NCBI RefSeq assembly: GCF_028807635.1
Contig: NZ_JARBAX010000001.1
Location: 3,302,501 to 3,366,500 of the forward strand
Direction of reading: 5' to 3'
DNA length: 64,000 bases
Origin: Streptomyces spiramyceticus
Lineage (GTDB): Bacteria > Actinomycetota > Actinomycetes > Streptomycetales > Streptomycetaceae
This document shows, one piece after another, positions 1 to 13,456 of the stretch. Position numbers and translations under genes: made by a program. Under the pieces are notes generated by a model, which did no database searches, was not told the DNA's origin, and saw nothing but the letters and a program-made list of their open reading frames with translations. Every line of letters starts with the position of its first letter. Position 1 is the stretch's first letter.

Positions 1-465
1 GAGCTCCACGAACTCCTCGGCGGGGGAGGAGACGGTGACGGAGAACGCGCGGTCGTTGACTCCCTGGAGGTAACCCTTGAGCACATCCAGCGTGTACGGC
101 GGGTCCGGCACGGGATAGCCCAGGCGCCGCTGCTCGGCCGGCGCGGGCACGCTGCGCTCGCCACGGCGGCGGCGGTCGTTGCACAGGAGACAGCGGCCCC
201 AGCCCGTCGGGGCCTCGGGGTCGATGGCGCCGTTGGGGTGCAGGGGGCAGCCGGTGTAGCTCTTGACGGGGGCGAGGTCGGCGGCCGTCTTGAAGGCGAC
301 GTACAGCGAGTCGGCGACCGGTTCGTACTCCAGCGGGTGGGAGCCGTCGTACAGGTCGCCGATCCGGTCGCCCAGCGAGCCGAGCTTTCCGCGCAGCTCA
401 TTGAGCGCGTACGGCCGGCCGGCCGGGACGGAGTAGCCCCCCCTGCGGGGTTCCATGGAACTCAT
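1..465 (-). CDS. Hypothetical protein, 3' end outside window
   Basis: The reverse strand reads open from an ATG at 465 to the window edge (155 codons). The protein begins Met-Ser-Ser-Met-Glu and has a Cys-rich middle: a GCPLHPNG stretch followed by GRCLLCNDRRRRG, which would suit a small metal site. No signal peptide or membrane segment is visible. It lies downstream of the acyl-CoA dehydrogenase on the same strand, but a strong hairpin at 494-522 separates the two, so it is probably its own unit. A second ATG four codons in is an alternative start. I do not recognise the family. Confidence 0.6.
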   Translation of the reverse strand, partial: MSSMEPRRGGYSVPAGRPYALNELRGKLGSLGDRIGDLYDGSHPLEYEPVADSLYVAFKTAADLAPVKSYTGCPLHPNGAIDPEAPTGWGRCLLCNDRRRRGERSVPAPAEQRRLGYPVPDPPYTLDVLKGYLQGVNDRAFSVTVSSPAEEFVEL

Positions 466-493
466 GCCAACAGAGTCGCACGGTGCACTGACA

Positions 494-522
494 ACGGGCC
501 GGGCACCAAGTGCCCGGCCCGT
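494..522 (-). terminator. Hairpin terminator after acyl-CoA dehydrogenase
   Basis: A perfect 13-bp stem (ACGGGCCGGGCAC / GTGCCCGGCCCGT) with a 3-nt loop lies between the dehydrogenase stop and the next reverse-strand gene. There is no strong U-tract, as is usual in Streptomyces. Confidence 0.75.
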
Positions 523-563
523 CGCCAGAGGGTTTTCCAGAGGTGGAAAGTGGGTCGGACCGC

Positions 564-2390
564 CTAGAAGGCAGCCTCGTCCAGCTCCATCAGGGACTGG
601 TCGACCGACTCGGCCAGCGCACGCTGGACGCCCACACCCGGCAGCACGTTCGCGGCGAAGAACTTCGCGGCCGCGATCTTGCCCGTGTAGAAGGGGACGT
701 CCTTCGCGGAGGCGTTCGGCAGCTTCTCGGCCGCCACGGCCGCGCCCTTGAGCAGCAGGTACGCGACGACGACGTCACCGGAGGCCATCAGCAGGCGGGT
801 GGTGTTCAGGCCGACCTTGTAGATCGACTTGACGTCCTTCTCGGTGGCCGCGAGGTCGGTCAGCATCGCGCCGACGATCGCCTCCAGGTCCACGGCCGCC
901 TTGGCGAGCGTGTCGCGGGCCTCGGCCAGCTCCTCGCCGCCGGTGCCGACCGCGAGGAACTTCTTGATGTCCTCTGCCAGCGAGTTCAGCGCCGCGCCCT
1001 GGTTGCGGACGATCTTGCGGAAGAAGTAGTCCTGGCCCTGGATGGCGGTGGTGCCCTCGTAGAGGGTGTCGATCTTCGCGTCGCGGATGTACTGCTCGAT
1101 CGGGTACTCCTGGAGGTACCCGGAGCCGCCGAACGTCTGGAGCGACTGCGCCAGCTGCTCGTACGACTTCTCGGAGCCGTAGCCCTTGACGATCGGCAGC
1201 AGCAGGTCGTTCATGGCGTGCAGCGCCTTGACGTCCTCGCCCGCGGCCTCCTTGACGGCGATCTCGTCCTGGACGGACGCGGTGTACAGCACGAGGGCGC
1301 GCATGCCCTCGGCGTACGACTTCTGCGTCATCAGGGAGCGGCGTACGTCGGGGTGGTGCGTGATGGTGACCTTGGGCGCGGTCTTGTCCATGAAGTTCGC
1401 CAGGTCGGGGCCCTGGACGCGCTCCTTGGCGTACTCAAGGGCGTTCAGGTAACCCGTCGAGAGCGTCGCGATGGCCTTCGTGCCGACCATCATGCGGGCG
1501 AACTCGATGATGCGGAACATCTGGCGGATGCCGTCGTGCTTGTCACCGATCAGCCAGCCCTTGGCGGGGTGCTGGTCGCCGAAGGTCATCTCGCACGTGT
1601 TGGAGGCCTTGAGGCCCATCTTGTGCTCGACGTTCGTGGCGTAGGCGCCGTTGCGCGCGCCCAGCTCGCCGGTCTCCCAGTCGAACTCGTACTTCGGGAC
1701 GAGGAAGAGAGACAGGCCCTTGGTGCCGGGTCCCGCACCCTCCGGCCGCGCCAGCACGTAGTGAAGGATGTTCTCCGACATGTCGTGCTCGCCGGACGTG
1801 ATGAAGCGCTTCACGCCCTCGATGTGCCAGGAGCCGTCCTCCTGCTGGATGGCCTTCGCACGGCCCGCGCCCACGTCCGAGCCGGCGTCCGGCTCGGTGA
1901 GCACCATGGTGGAGCCCCACTGCTTGTCGACCGCTATCTGCGCGATCTTCTTCTGCGCCTCGTTGCCCTCGTTGAAGAGGACACCGGCGAAGGCCGGGCC
2001 CGAGGAGTACATCCAGACGGCCGGGTTCGACCCGAGGATGAGCTCGGCGTACGACCAGATCAGCGTCGCGGGGGCGGTGGTGCCGCCGATGCCCTCGGGG
2101 ATGCCCAGGCGCCAGTACTCGGAGTCCATGAAGGCCTGGTAGCTCTTCTTGAACGTGGCCGGGATCGGCGCGGTGTTGGTCTCCGGGTCGAAGACCGGCG
2201 GGTTGCGGTCGATGTCGGTGAAGGAGGCGGCGAGGTCGTTCTCCGCGAGGCGGTTGAGCTCGTCGAGGATGCTCTTGGCGGTCTCGACGTCCATCTCCGC
2301 GAACGGGCCGGTGCCGTACAGCTTGTCGCGGCCGAGGACCTCGAAGAGGTTGAACTCGATGTCGCGGAGGTTCGACTTGTAGTGACCCAT
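564..2390 (-). CDS. Acyl-CoA dehydrogenase (long, about 608 aa, FadE type)
   Basis: FAD-dependent alpha,beta-dehydrogenation of acyl-CoA, the first oxidative step of beta-oxidation, in the cytoplasm. The protein shows the family order: N-terminal helical domain, the substrate/FAD region with TEPDAGSD and FITSGEHD, then the helical domain with [10 protein letters not shown] and the active-site region YEGTTAIQ containing the likely catalytic Glu. At about 608 aa it belongs to the longer subfamily with an extra C-terminal helical domain (after about residue 470). I chose the ATG at 2390 because the family start MGHYKSN lies there and ACGGAG sits just upstream; a longer in-frame ORF to 2447 lacks these signs. 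Preferred chain length cannot be told from sequence. An inverted repeat at 2438-2451 lies in its promoter region. Confidence 0.93.
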   Translation of the reverse strand: MGHYKSNLRDIEFNLFEVLGRDKLYGTGPFAEMDVETAKSILDELNRLAENDLAASFTDIDRNPPVFDPETNTAPIPATFKKSYQAFMDSEYWRLGIPEGIGGTTAPATLIWSYAELILGSNPAVWMYSSGPAFAGVLFNEGNEAQKKIAQIAVDKQWGSTMVLTEPDAGSDVGAGRAKAIQQEDGSWHIEGVKRFITSGEHDMSENILHYVLARPEGAGPGTKGLSLFLVPKYEFDWETGELGARNGAYATNVEHKMGLKASNTCEMTFGDQHPAKGWLIGDKHDGIRQMFRIIEFARMMVGTKAIATLSTGYLNALEYAKERVQGPDLANFMDKTAPKVTITHHPDVRRSLMTQKSYAEGMRALVLYTASVQDEIAVKEAAGEDVKALHAMNDLLLPIVKGYGSEKSYEQLAQSLQTFGGSGYLQEYPIEQYIRDAKIDTLYEGTTAIQGQDYFFRKIVRNQGAALNSLAEDIKKFLAVGTGGEELAEARDTLAKAAVDLEAIVGAMLTDLAATEKDVKSIYKVGLNTTRLLMASGDVVVAYLLLKGAAVAAEKLPNASAKDVPFYTGKIAAAKFFAANVLPGVGVQRALAESVDQSLMELDEAAF

Positions 2391-2437
2391 GGCAACGGCT
2401 CCGTTAAGGATCGGGAGGCAGGTTCCTCGTACATCTA

Positions 2438-2451
2438 CTACTAGCAAGTAG
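2438..2451. promoter_or_regulatory. Inverted repeat CTACT-N4-AGTAG, candidate operator
   Basis: CTACTAGCAAGTAG lies in the divergent gap between the acyl-CoA dehydrogenase and the P-loop kinase gene, about 48 nt before the dehydrogenase start. A site of this shape would suit a TetR-type regulator of fatty-acid genes; that is inference. Confidence 0.35.
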
Positions 2452-2541
2452 CTAAGATGATGCTACCCGCCGGTAATAAGAGCAACCCCTATCGGGCGAT
2501 CTGTGACGCGTGCAATGCTCCGGCGGCTGTCGAGGGGACGG

Positions 2542-3285
2542 GTGAACGCAGTGGGTACAGAGCGTGCAGGCGTACGGCATTCGGCTTCCACCTGGCACCA
2601 GCCGCACCCGCCGGCGGCCTCCCCCGAGCGGGACGCGCTGGTCGACGACACCGTGAAACGCATCCTGGCCCTGGGCGGCGGCCGGCTCATGGTCGGCATC
2701 GACGGCTTCACCGCCGCCGGGAAGACCAGCTTCGGGCACGAGCTGGCCGAGCGGATCAGCGCCGAGGGGCGGCCGGTGCTGCGGGCCACACTCGACGACT
2801 TCAAGAAGCCGTGGAAGGACCGCCACCTGTACGACCGCGAGTCGGGCGAGGGCTACTACCGCAACGCGTACGACTACGAGGCGGTCAGGCGCCTGCTGCT
2901 GGACCCCTGCCGGTCGCCGGAGGCCGCGAGCTGTGCGCTGTGCGGCATCGACCCGCTGACGCAGCGGGACCACTCGTCCGAGGCGACCCCTCTCGCGCAC
3001 GACTCCGTCCTGATCGTCGACGGCGTCTTCGCCTTCCGGCCGGAGATCGACGCGTACTGGGACTTCCGCGTCTGGCTGTGGGTGGATGCGGAACTGTCCG
3101 TCCTGCGGGGCGCGGAACGGGATCAGAACTGGGCGGGCTCCGACGCGGAGTCGATCCACCGGGACCGCTATCTGGTGGCGGAGCGCCTCTACCTGCGGGA
3201 GGTCGATCCTCTCCCGAGGATGGACCTGGTGATCGACAACTCGACGTTCGCGGCCCCGCGCGTCGTGGGCCGGCTCCAGGGCTGA
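2542..3285 (+). CDS. Uridine kinase-like P-loop kinase
   Basis: About 247 aa. A Walker A motif (GIDGFTAAGKTS) lies near residue 52, followed by a LDDFKKPW segment and a Walker B-like VLIVDGVFAF, the pattern of the uridine kinase/phosphoribulokinase family. The protein has an unusual CALCGID insertion between these motifs. Substrate is not certain; many actinobacterial members are annotated uridine kinase by fold only. The start is placed at the GTG at 2542, 4 nt after GAGGGG; a GTG nine bases later and an upstream ATG at 2503 are alternatives. It is divergent from the acyl-CoA dehydrogenase. Confidence 0.75.
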   Translation: MNAVGTERAGVRHSASTWHQPHPPAASPERDALVDDTVKRILALGGGRLMVGIDGFTAAGKTSFGHELAERISAEGRPVLRATLDDFKKPWKDRHLYDRESGEGYYRNAYDYEAVRRLLLDPCRSPEAASCALCGIDPLTQRDHSSEATPLAHDSVLIVDGVFAFRPEIDAYWDFRVWLWVDAELSVLRGAERDQNWAGSDAESIHRDRYLVAERLYLREVDPLPRMDLVIDNSTFAAPRVVGRLQG

Positions 3286-3402
3286 CCGGCGGCCCTGCCC
3301 GGGGTCCCGGTCAATCGGCGTCCCAGCCCCTCCCGCGATCCAGGACGCCGGTGATCGGGTGGGCGGCCCACGAGGGGGGTCGTACTCAGTACGCTGTTGG
3401 CC

Positions 3403-3864
3403 ATGTACGGGTACGAGCAGAATCAGGGCGCCCAGCAGCAGTACGCCCCGCCGCAGCCCCCGCCCCAGGGCGGCTACGGGGAGCAGCCGCTCTACCCCGA
3501 GCCGTCGCCGCCCTCGCTCGCCGACGCGGTGCGCGCCTTCACCACCGGGTCGCTGTCCGCCGAGGACTTCCAGCAGATCTTCGCCACGTCGAAGGTCTAC
3601 TGCCCGCGCGGCGACAACCCCGGATTCCTCGCGCTGCACAACACCCAGCAGCCGGTCATCCCGATGTTCACCTCGCTGAAGGAACTGCGCAGGTACGCGG
3701 GCAAGGAGTCCAAGTACTTCGTGATCACCGGCGCCGAGGTGATCGACCTGCTGCCCACCGGGTACGGCTTCGTCCTCGACATGGAGGGCGAGCACCGGAT
3801 GGTCTTCGACGCGAAAGCGGTGGAGCAGATGGTCGACTTCGCGATGCGCCGGATGTATGGCTAG
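3403..3864 (+). CDS. SseB N-terminal-domain protein
   Basis: 153 aa. The first 45 residues are a Gln/Pro/Tyr-rich low-complexity tail. The rest matches the SseB N-terminal domain: the segment YCPRGDNPGFLALH, then IPMFTSLKELRRYAG, then GFVLDMEG and a C-terminal helix. The family is cytoplasmic and of unclear function in actinomycetes (SseB was named in enterobacterial secretion). No Shine-Dalgarno lies at the right distance; instead TACGCT at 3390-3395 ends 7 nt before the ATG, so the message is probably leaderless. A TTG two codons upstream is less likely. Confidence 0.8.
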   Translation: MYGYEQNQGAQQQYAPPQPPPQGGYGEQPLYPEPSPPSLADAVRAFTTGSLSAEDFQQIFATSKVYCPRGDNPGFLALHNTQQPVIPMFTSLKELRRYAGKESKYFVITGAEVIDLLPTGYGFVLDMEGEHRMVFDAKAVEQMVDFAMRRMYG

Positions 3865-3927
3865 CCGCCACTGCTTCGCAGGCGGCTGACGGAAGCCGCT
3901 CGGACCAATCGGGGAATATCGCCCGCC

Positions 3928-3959
3928 TTGCAGGAAGTTCACCCTTCAACTAAGTTGAA
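3928..3959 (+). promoter_or_regulatory. Pirin promoter with overlapping palindromic operator
   Basis: TTGCAG at 3928-3933 and TAAGTT at 3951-3956 are spaced by exactly 17 bp, a good vegetative promoter. The perfect palindrome TTCAACTAAGTTGAA (3945-3959) covers the -10 box, so a dimeric repressor bound there would block polymerase. The regulator is not visible nearby. Confidence 0.6.
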
Positions 3960-3984
3960 TGATGAACAACCCGAGGAGGCTGTC

Positions 3985-4208
3985 GTGCCCGCAGTGACCG
4001 TCGAGAACCCGCTGACCCTTCCCAGGGTCGCCGCACCCGGTGACGCCGTGGCGCGTCCCGTGCTGGCTGTCACGACCGCGCCGGGCGGTCTCGAAGGGGA
4101 GGGCTTCCCGGTACGCCGTGCCTTCGCCGGCATCAACTACCAGTACCTCGACCCGTTCATCATGATGGACCAGATGGGTGAGGTGGAGTACGCCCCCGGG
4201 GAGCCCAA
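3985..4208 (+). pseudogene. Pirin, 5' part (interrupted by integrated vector)
   Basis: The first 74 codons of a pirin-family cupin protein, from a GTG at 3985 preceded by GAGGAGG at 5 nt. The frame runs into phage attP sequence at 4207 and stops at 4249-4251, giving a non-functional stub. The missing 3' part starts at 12360. Joining 3985-4208 to 12360-13089 restores one uninterrupted 317-codon pirin, so only the vector insertion disrupts it. The pirin locus is the known phiC31 attB target in Streptomyces. Confidence 0.95.
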
Positions 4209-4229
4209 AGGTTACCCCAGTTGGGGCAC
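4186..4229 (+). other. phiC31 hybrid attachment site (left junction)
   Basis: Chromosomal attB arm CGCCCCCGGGGAGCCC is followed by the shared CAA core (4206-4208) and the attP arm AGGTTACCCCAGTTGGGGCA. It pairs with the junction at 12332-12378. Confidence 0.95.
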
Positions 4230-4264
4230 TACTCCCGAAAACCGCTTCTGACCTGGGAAAACGT

Positions 4265-4305
4265 GAAGCCCCGGGGCATCCGCTGAGGGTTGCCGCCGGG
4301 GCTTC
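4265..4305. terminator. Hairpin in phage-derived attP flank
   Basis: GAAGCCCCGG (4265-4274) pairs with CCGGGGCTTC (4296-4305) in phiC31-derived sequence beside the attP arm. Confidence 0.45.
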
Positions 4306-4440
4306 GGTGTGTCCGTCAGTACGGGCCATAGAGGGGCGTCGTGTAACCCACCCAGGGCGATTGCTCCGGCACGGGGAAGCCGCGCCACGCCTTCGGGACG
4401 TCTGGAATCGCTAGAGCTTGCATGCCTGCAGGTCGACGGA

Positions 4441-4690
4441 TCTTTTCCGCTGCATAACCCTGCTTCGGGGTCATTATAGCGATTTTTTCGGTATATCCAT
4501 CCTTTTTCGCACGATATACAGGATTTTGCCAAAGGGTTCGTGTAGACTTTCCTTGGTGTATCCAACGGCGTCAGCCGGGCAGGATAGGTGAAGTAGGCCC
4601 ACCCGCGAGCGGGTGTTCCTTCTTCACTGTCCCTTATTCGCACCTGGCGGTGCTCAACGGGAATCCTGCTCTGCGAGGCTGGCCGGCTAC
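4441..4690 (-). other. oriT: RK2/RP4 origin of transfer (oriT)
   Basis: The reverse strand reads the RK2 oriT, including the relaxase nick region CTATCCTGCCC (nick near 4579/4580) and the inverted repeat around ACCCGCGAGCGGGT. It allows mobilisation of the vector from an RP4-tra donor. Confidence 0.92.
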
Positions 4691-4718
4691 CGCCGGCGTA
4701 ACAGATGAGGGCAAGCGG

Positions 4719-5090
4719 ATGGCTGATGAAACCAAGCCAACCAGGAAGGGCAGCCCACCTATCAAGGTGTACTGCCTTCCAGACGAACGAAGAGCGATTG
4801 AGGAAAAGGCGGCGGCGGCCGGCATGAGCCTGTCGGCCTACCTGCTGGCCGTCGGCCAGGGCTACAAAATCACGGGCGTCGTGGACTATGAGCACGTCCG
4901 CGAGCTGGCCCGCATCAATGGCGACCTGGGCCGCCTGGGCGGCCTGCTGAAACTCTGGCTCACCGACGACCCGCGCACGGCGCGGTTCGGTGATGCCACG
5001 ATCCTCGCCCTGCTGGCGAAGATCGAAGAGAAGCAGGACGAGCTTGGCAAGGTCATGATGGGCGTGGTCCGCCCGAGGGCAGAGCCATGA
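4719..5090 (+). CDS. traJ: TraJ, oriT-recognising relaxosome protein of RK2
   Basis: 123 aa, starting MADETKPTRKG. In RK2, TraJ binds the inverted repeat beside the nick site and guides the TraI relaxase. The sequence looks complete, with a ribbon-helix-helix-type KVYCLPDERRAIEEKAA segment. It lies directly beside oriT as in RK2 and came along with the oriT fragment. It has no role here without the donor transfer system. Confidence 0.93.
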   Translation: MADETKPTRKGSPPIKVYCLPDERRAIEEKAAAAGMSLSAYLLAVGQGYKITGVVDYEHVRELARINGDLGRLGGLLKLWLTDDPRTARFGDATILALLAKIEEKQDELGKVMMGVVRPRAEP

Positions 5091-5124
5091 CTTTTTTAGC
5101 CGCTAAAACGGCCGGGGGGTGCGC

Positions 5125-5219
5125 GTGATTGCCAAGCACGTCCCCATGCGCTCCATCAAGAAGAGCGACTTCGCGGAGCTGGTGAAGTACATCACCGACG
5201 AGCAAGGCAAGACCGATCC
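5125..5219 (+). pseudogene. traI: TraI relaxase, 5' fragment
   Basis: The first about 31 codons of RK2 traI (GTG start, MIAKHVPMRSIKKSDFAELV) are cut off at a GATC cloning junction near 5217. Not functional. Confidence 0.85.
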
Positions 5220-5264
5220 CCGGGGACCTGCAGGTCGACTCTAGCTAGCTGGCCAGGGCCCGAT

Positions 5265-5292
5265 ACGTCGCGGTGAGTTCAGGCTTTTTCAT
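5265..5292 (-). pseudogene. hph: hph (hygromycin phosphotransferase), first nine codons
   Basis: The reverse strand reads ATG then KKPELTAT, the start of E. coli hph, ending at an ACGT junction. The next part of the same gene lies at 10231-10457 on the same strand. This is a cloning scar from the aac(3)-IV/hph source plasmid. Confidence 0.85.
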
Positions 5293-5520
5293 ATCTCATT
5301 GCCCCCGGACGAGCGTCTGCTCCGCCATTCGCCGTCCGCCGTGCCAATCGGATCAGCCGTCCAAATGCGGGATTTTCGTTAGTCGGAGGCCAAACGGCAT
5401 TGAGCGTCAGCATATCATCAGCGAGCTGAAGAAAGACAATCCCCGATCCGCTCCACGTGTTGCCCCAGCAATCAGCGCGACCTTGCCCCTCCAACGTCAT
5501 CTCGTTCTCCGCTCATGAGC

Positions 5521-6297
5521 TCAGCCAATCGACTGGCGAGCGGCATCGCATTCTTCGCATCCCGCCTCTGGCGGATGCAGGAAGATCAACGGATCTCGGC
5601 CCAGTTGACCCAGGGCTGTCGCCACAATGTCGCGGGAGCGGATCAACCGAGCAAAGGCATGACCGACTGGACCTTCCTTCTGAAGGCTCTTCTCCTTGAG
5701 CCACCTGTCCGCCAAGGCAAAGCGCTCACAGCAGTGGTCATTCTCGAGATAATCGACGCGTACCAACTTGCCATCCTGAAGAATGGTGCAGTGTCTCGGC
5801 ACCCCATAGGGAACCTTTGCCATCAACTCGGCAAGATGCAGCGTCGTGTTGGCATCGTGTCCCACGCCGAGGAGAAGTACCTGCCCATCGAGTTCATGGA
5901 CACGGGCGACCGGGCTTGCAGGCGAGTGAGGTGGCAGGGGCAATGGATCAGAGATGATCTGCTCTGCCTGTGGCCCCGCTGCCGCAAAGGCAAATGGATG
6001 GGCGCTGCGCTTTACATTTGGCAGGCGCCAGAATGTGTCAGAGACAACTCCAAGGTCCGGTGTAACGGGCGACGTGGCAGGATCGAACGGCTCGTCGTCC
6101 AGACCTGACCACGAGGGCATGACGAGCGTCCCTCCCGGACCCAGCGCAGCACGCAGGGCCTCGATCAGTCCAAGTGGCCCATCTTCGAGGGGCCGGACGC
6201 TACGGAAGGAGCTGTGGACCAGCAGCACACCGCCGGGGGTAACCCCAAGGTTGAGAAGCTGACCGATGAGCTCGGCTTTTCGCCATTCGTATTGCAC
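5521..6297 (-). CDS. aac(3)-IV: Aminoglycoside 3-N-acetyltransferase IV, AAC(3)-IV (apramycin resistance)
   Basis: 258 aa from GTG (VQYEWRKAELIGQLL). Acetyl-CoA-dependent acetylation of the 3-amino group inactivates apramycin, gentamicin and tobramycin. The length and sequence match the known enzyme through its last residues ARQSIG. A longer in-frame ATG at 6324 exists, but the family start is the GTG. It is driven by a promoter at 6331-6360 that straddles an insertion-sequence end. Downstream, a 73-codon reverse ORF (5279-5500) overlaps the hph remnant and is probably only source-plasmid spacer. Confidence 0.96.
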   Translation of the reverse strand: MQYEWRKAELIGQLLNLGVTPGGVLLVHSSFRSVRPLEDGPLGLIEALRAALGPGGTLVMPSWSGLDDEPFDPATSPVTPDLGVVSDTFWRLPNVKRSAHPFAFAAAGPQAEQIISDPLPLPPHSPASPVARVHELDGQVLLLGVGHDANTTLHLAELMAKVPYGVPRHCTILQDGKLVRVDYLENDHCCERFALADRWLKEKSLQKEGPVGHAFARLIRSRDIVATALGQLGRDPLIFLHPPEAGCEECDAARQSIG

Positions 6298-6330
6298 GAC
6301 ATTGCACTCCACCGCTGATGACATCAGTCG

Positions 6331-6360
6331 ATCATAGCACGATCAACGGCACTGTTGCAA
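6331..6360 (-). promoter_or_regulatory. Hybrid IS-derived promoter of aac(3)-IV
   Basis: On the reverse strand, TTGCAA (6355-6360, inside the IS terminal repeat) and TATGAT (6331-6336) are spaced 18 bp. IS26/IS140 ends are known to supply an outward -35 box. Confidence 0.7.
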
Positions 6361-6417
6361 ATAGTCGGTGGTGATAAACTTATCATCCCCTTTTGCTGAT
6401 GGAGCTGCACATGAACC
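6348..6417 (+). mobile_element. IS26/IS140 left-end remnant
   Basis: GGCACTGTTGCAAA is the IS26-type terminal inverted repeat. The sequence continues to ATGAACC, the first codons of the transposase, and is then cut by pUC vector sequence. It was carried in with the resistance gene. Confidence 0.85.
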
Positions 6418-6527
6418 AAAAGGATCTAGGTGAAGATCCTTTTTGATAATCTCATGACCAAAATCCCTTAACGTGAGTTTTCGTTCCACTGAGCGTCAGA
6501 CCCCGTAGAAAAGATCAAAGGATCTTC

Positions 6528-7116
6528 TTGAGATCCTTTTTTTCTGCGCGTAATCTGCTGCTTGCAAACAAAAAAACCACCGCTACCAGCGGTGGTTTGT
6601 TTGCCGGATCAAGAGCTACCAACTCTTTTTCCGAAGGTAACTGGCTTCAGCAGAGCGCAGATACCAAATACTGTTCTTCTAGTGTAGCCGTAGTTAGGCC
6701 ACCACTTCAAGAACTCTGTAGCACCGCCTACATACCTCGCTCTGCTAATCCTGTTACCAGTGGCTGCTGCCAGTGGCGATAAGTCGTGTCTTACCGGGTT
6801 GGACTCAAGACGATAGTTACCGGATAAGGCGCAGCGGTCGGGCTGAACGGGGGGTTCGTGCACACAGCCCAGCTTGGAGCGAACGACCTACACCGAACTG
6901 AGATACCTACAGCGTGAGCTATGAGAAAGCGCCACGCTTCCCGAAGGGAGAAAGGCGGACAGGTATCCGGTAAGCGGCAGGGTCGGAACAGGAGAGCGCA
7001 CGAGGGAGCTTCCAGGGGGAAACGCCTGGTATCTTTATAGTCCTGTCGGGTTTCGCCACCTCTGACTTGAGCGTCGATTTTTGTGATGCTCGTCAGGGGG
7101 GCGGAGCCTATGGAAA
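6528..7116 (+). other. ori: pUC (ColE1-type) replication origin
   Basis: The 589-bp pUC origin, from TTGAGATCC to TGGAAA, with the RNAI/RNAII region. It replicates in E. coli only and is inert in Streptomyces. Confidence 0.95.
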
Positions 7117-7402
7117 AACGCCAGCAACGCGGCCTTTTTACGGTTCCTGGCCTTTTGCTGGCCTTTTGCTCACATGTTCTTTCCTGCGTTATCCCCTGAT
7201 TCTGTGGATAACCGTATTACCGCCTTTGAGTGAGCTGATACCGCTCGCCGCAGCCGAACGACCGAGCGCAGCGAGTCAGTGAGCGAGGAAGCGGAAGAGC
7301 GCCCAATACGCAAACCGCCTCTCCCCGCGCGTTGGCCGATTCATTAATGCAGCTGGCACGACAGGTTTCCCGACTGGAAAGCGGGCAGTGAGCGCAACGC
7401 AA

Positions 7403-7494
7403 TTAATGTGAGTTAGCTCACTCATTAGGCACCCCAGGCTTTACACTTTATGCTTCCGGCTCGTATGTTGTGTGGAATTGTGAGCGGATAACAA
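7403..7494 (+). promoter_or_regulatory. lac promoter, CAP site and operator
   Basis: CAP site at 7403-7426, TTTACA at 7440-7445, TATGTT at 7464-7469 and the operator TTGTGAGCGGATAACAA at 7478-7494, all of the pUC lacZ-alpha cassette. Confidence 0.95.
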
Positions 7495-7513
7495 TTTCAC
7501 ACAGGAAACAGCT

Positions 7514-7564
7514 ATGACATGATTACGAATTCGAGCTCGGTACCCCCGAACCCCAGAGTCCCGC
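7514..7564 (+). pseudogene. lacZ: lacZ-alpha, 5' fragment
   Basis: The start region reads ATGACATG instead of ATGACCATG, one base shorter than pUC. The frame is cut at the polylinker by the reporter insert. The rest of lacZ-alpha resumes at about 10020. Confidence 0.75.
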
Positions 7565-8371
<807 letters not shown>

Positions 8372-8403
8372 TCATCCTGTCTCTTGTCAGCTACTTAGAA
8401 TTC

Positions 8404-9327
8404 TCAGGTCAGCACGGTCATGAATCGTTCGTTGAGAATGCGGTCGTGGTAAAAGATCGCCTTGCCCAGCTGGTCGGTGGTCCAGGTCACCGGTTTGTGG
8501 TCCGGGTAGTTGTAATCTCCCCCGCAGAACACTTCGTTGCGGTTACCGGACGGGTCGAAGAAGTAGATGGTCTTGCCGTGAGTGAGGCCGTGGCGGGTTG
8601 GGCCGATATCGATAGATGTGTCGGTCATGGAGATCAGGTCGGCGGCGCGAAGCAAGTCTTCCCAGGTTTCGAGGTGGAAGGACACATGATGGAGGCGGCC
8701 TTTTTCCGGATGGTGAATGAAGGCCACGTCGTGGGCCTTGGTCGACAGACTGAGAAACTGGGCGACGCGCGTGCCATTTTCGTCCAGCACCTGTTCGGCC
8801 AGATAGAAACCGAGCACCTTGGTGAACAGGTCATAGGTCGCCGGCAATTCGTCGCCATACATGAGGGCGTGGTCGAAACGCACAGCCGCCATACCTTTCA
8901 GATCGCGCGGCCATGCCTCGGGATTGACGTCATTCAAACCCCACTTTCCAGTATATTCCTTGTCTGCATACAACTCGAAGTGATGCCCGGAGGGGGCCTG
9001 GAAGCGCACGCGCCGGCCACAACTGTTCAGTTCACCTGCGGGTAGCTGCTCAACGGCACAGCCATATGCCATCAGATCCCGCTCCAGTTGCCGGAGAGCA
9101 TCCTCATCCACAACCTTGAAACCCATAAAATCCATGCCCGGCTCGTCAGCCTCGCGTAGCACCAGGGAAAACTTATCCACTTCGGTCCAAGCCTTCAGAT
9201 AGACACGGCCCTGGTCGTCACGGTCCATCTCGATCAGGCCCAGCAACTCGACGTAGTGTTCCAGGGCCTTGCTCATGTCCAGTACACGCAGCTGCACATG
9301 GCCCGGTCGCATTACACCTTTGTTCAT
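8404..9327 (-). CDS. xylE: Catechol 2,3-dioxygenase (reporter)
   Basis: 307 aa, identical in architecture to XylE of the Pseudomonas putida TOL plasmid: two vicinal-oxygen-chelate domains, with the C-terminal one carrying the Fe(II) ligands His153 (VRFDHALM), His214 (HHVSFH) and Glu265 (RNEVFCGG). It cleaves catechol extradiol to yellow 2-hydroxymuconic semialdehyde. It starts at an ATG behind GAGGTGACGTC. It is the first gene of the promoterless xylE-neo cassette, read from the insert at 9368-9882. Its GC content is lower than that of the host. Confidence 0.97.
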
Positions 9328-9367
9328 GACGTCACCTCTTCAACTCAGATATCATCGCGCGCGGCCG

Positions 9368-10457
<1,090 letters not shown>

Positions 10458-10481
10458 AGATCAGGCTTCCCGGGTGTCTCG

Positions 10482-13089
<2,608 letters not shown>

Positions 13090-13169
13090 GGGGACCGTAC
13101 CCCGTTCCCGGCAAGGGGCTCTCGGCCAGGCACCTCGGCCCCTAGGGTCAGGTGATGCTGCTCAGACAA

Positions 13170-13425
13170 GAGGGCGGCGCCCGCGCCGGTCCTGATGAAC
13201 AGGGACTCCACCGCGTCGGCGCTCAACACCAAGTGTGCGGCGACATCACGTACATAGCCGTCGGACCGACGTGGCTGTCTCTGGCCACGGTCATCGACAT
13301 CTGCTCGCGCCGGATCGTGGGCTGGTCGATTGCCGACCACATGCGCGCCGAACTCCTCACCGATGCCAACGAGATGGCCGTCGGCTACGACAACGCCCTG
13401 GCTGAGTCGTTCTTGACGGCGGCAC
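13170..13425 (+). pseudogene. IS3-family transposase (OrfB) relic
   Basis: The frame encodes GDITYIAVGPTWLSLATVID, then SRRIVGWSIADHMR and, after an abrupt join, GYDNALAESF. These are the two ends of the DDE integrase core of IS3-type OrfB: the first Asp in DITYI and the last Glu in NALAESF. The stretch between is deleted, and so are both ends of the element. It lies 80 bp behind pirin and marks the left edge of the secreted-protein island. Confidence 0.75.
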
Positions 13426-13456
13426 CGGTCGGACCTCTCATCACGTGTCCACGGAA

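Noticed and set aside
510..2444. Long forward ORF (644 codons) opposite the acyl-CoA dehydrogenase
   Set aside because: Antisense shadow of a high-GC gene; no family signs, and the reverse strand carries clear dehydrogenase motifs.
5279..5500. 73-codon reverse ORF between aac(3)-IV and the hph start
   Set aside because: Belongs to the resistance-plasmid spacer, ends across the hph start and has no known role; not annotated as a gene.
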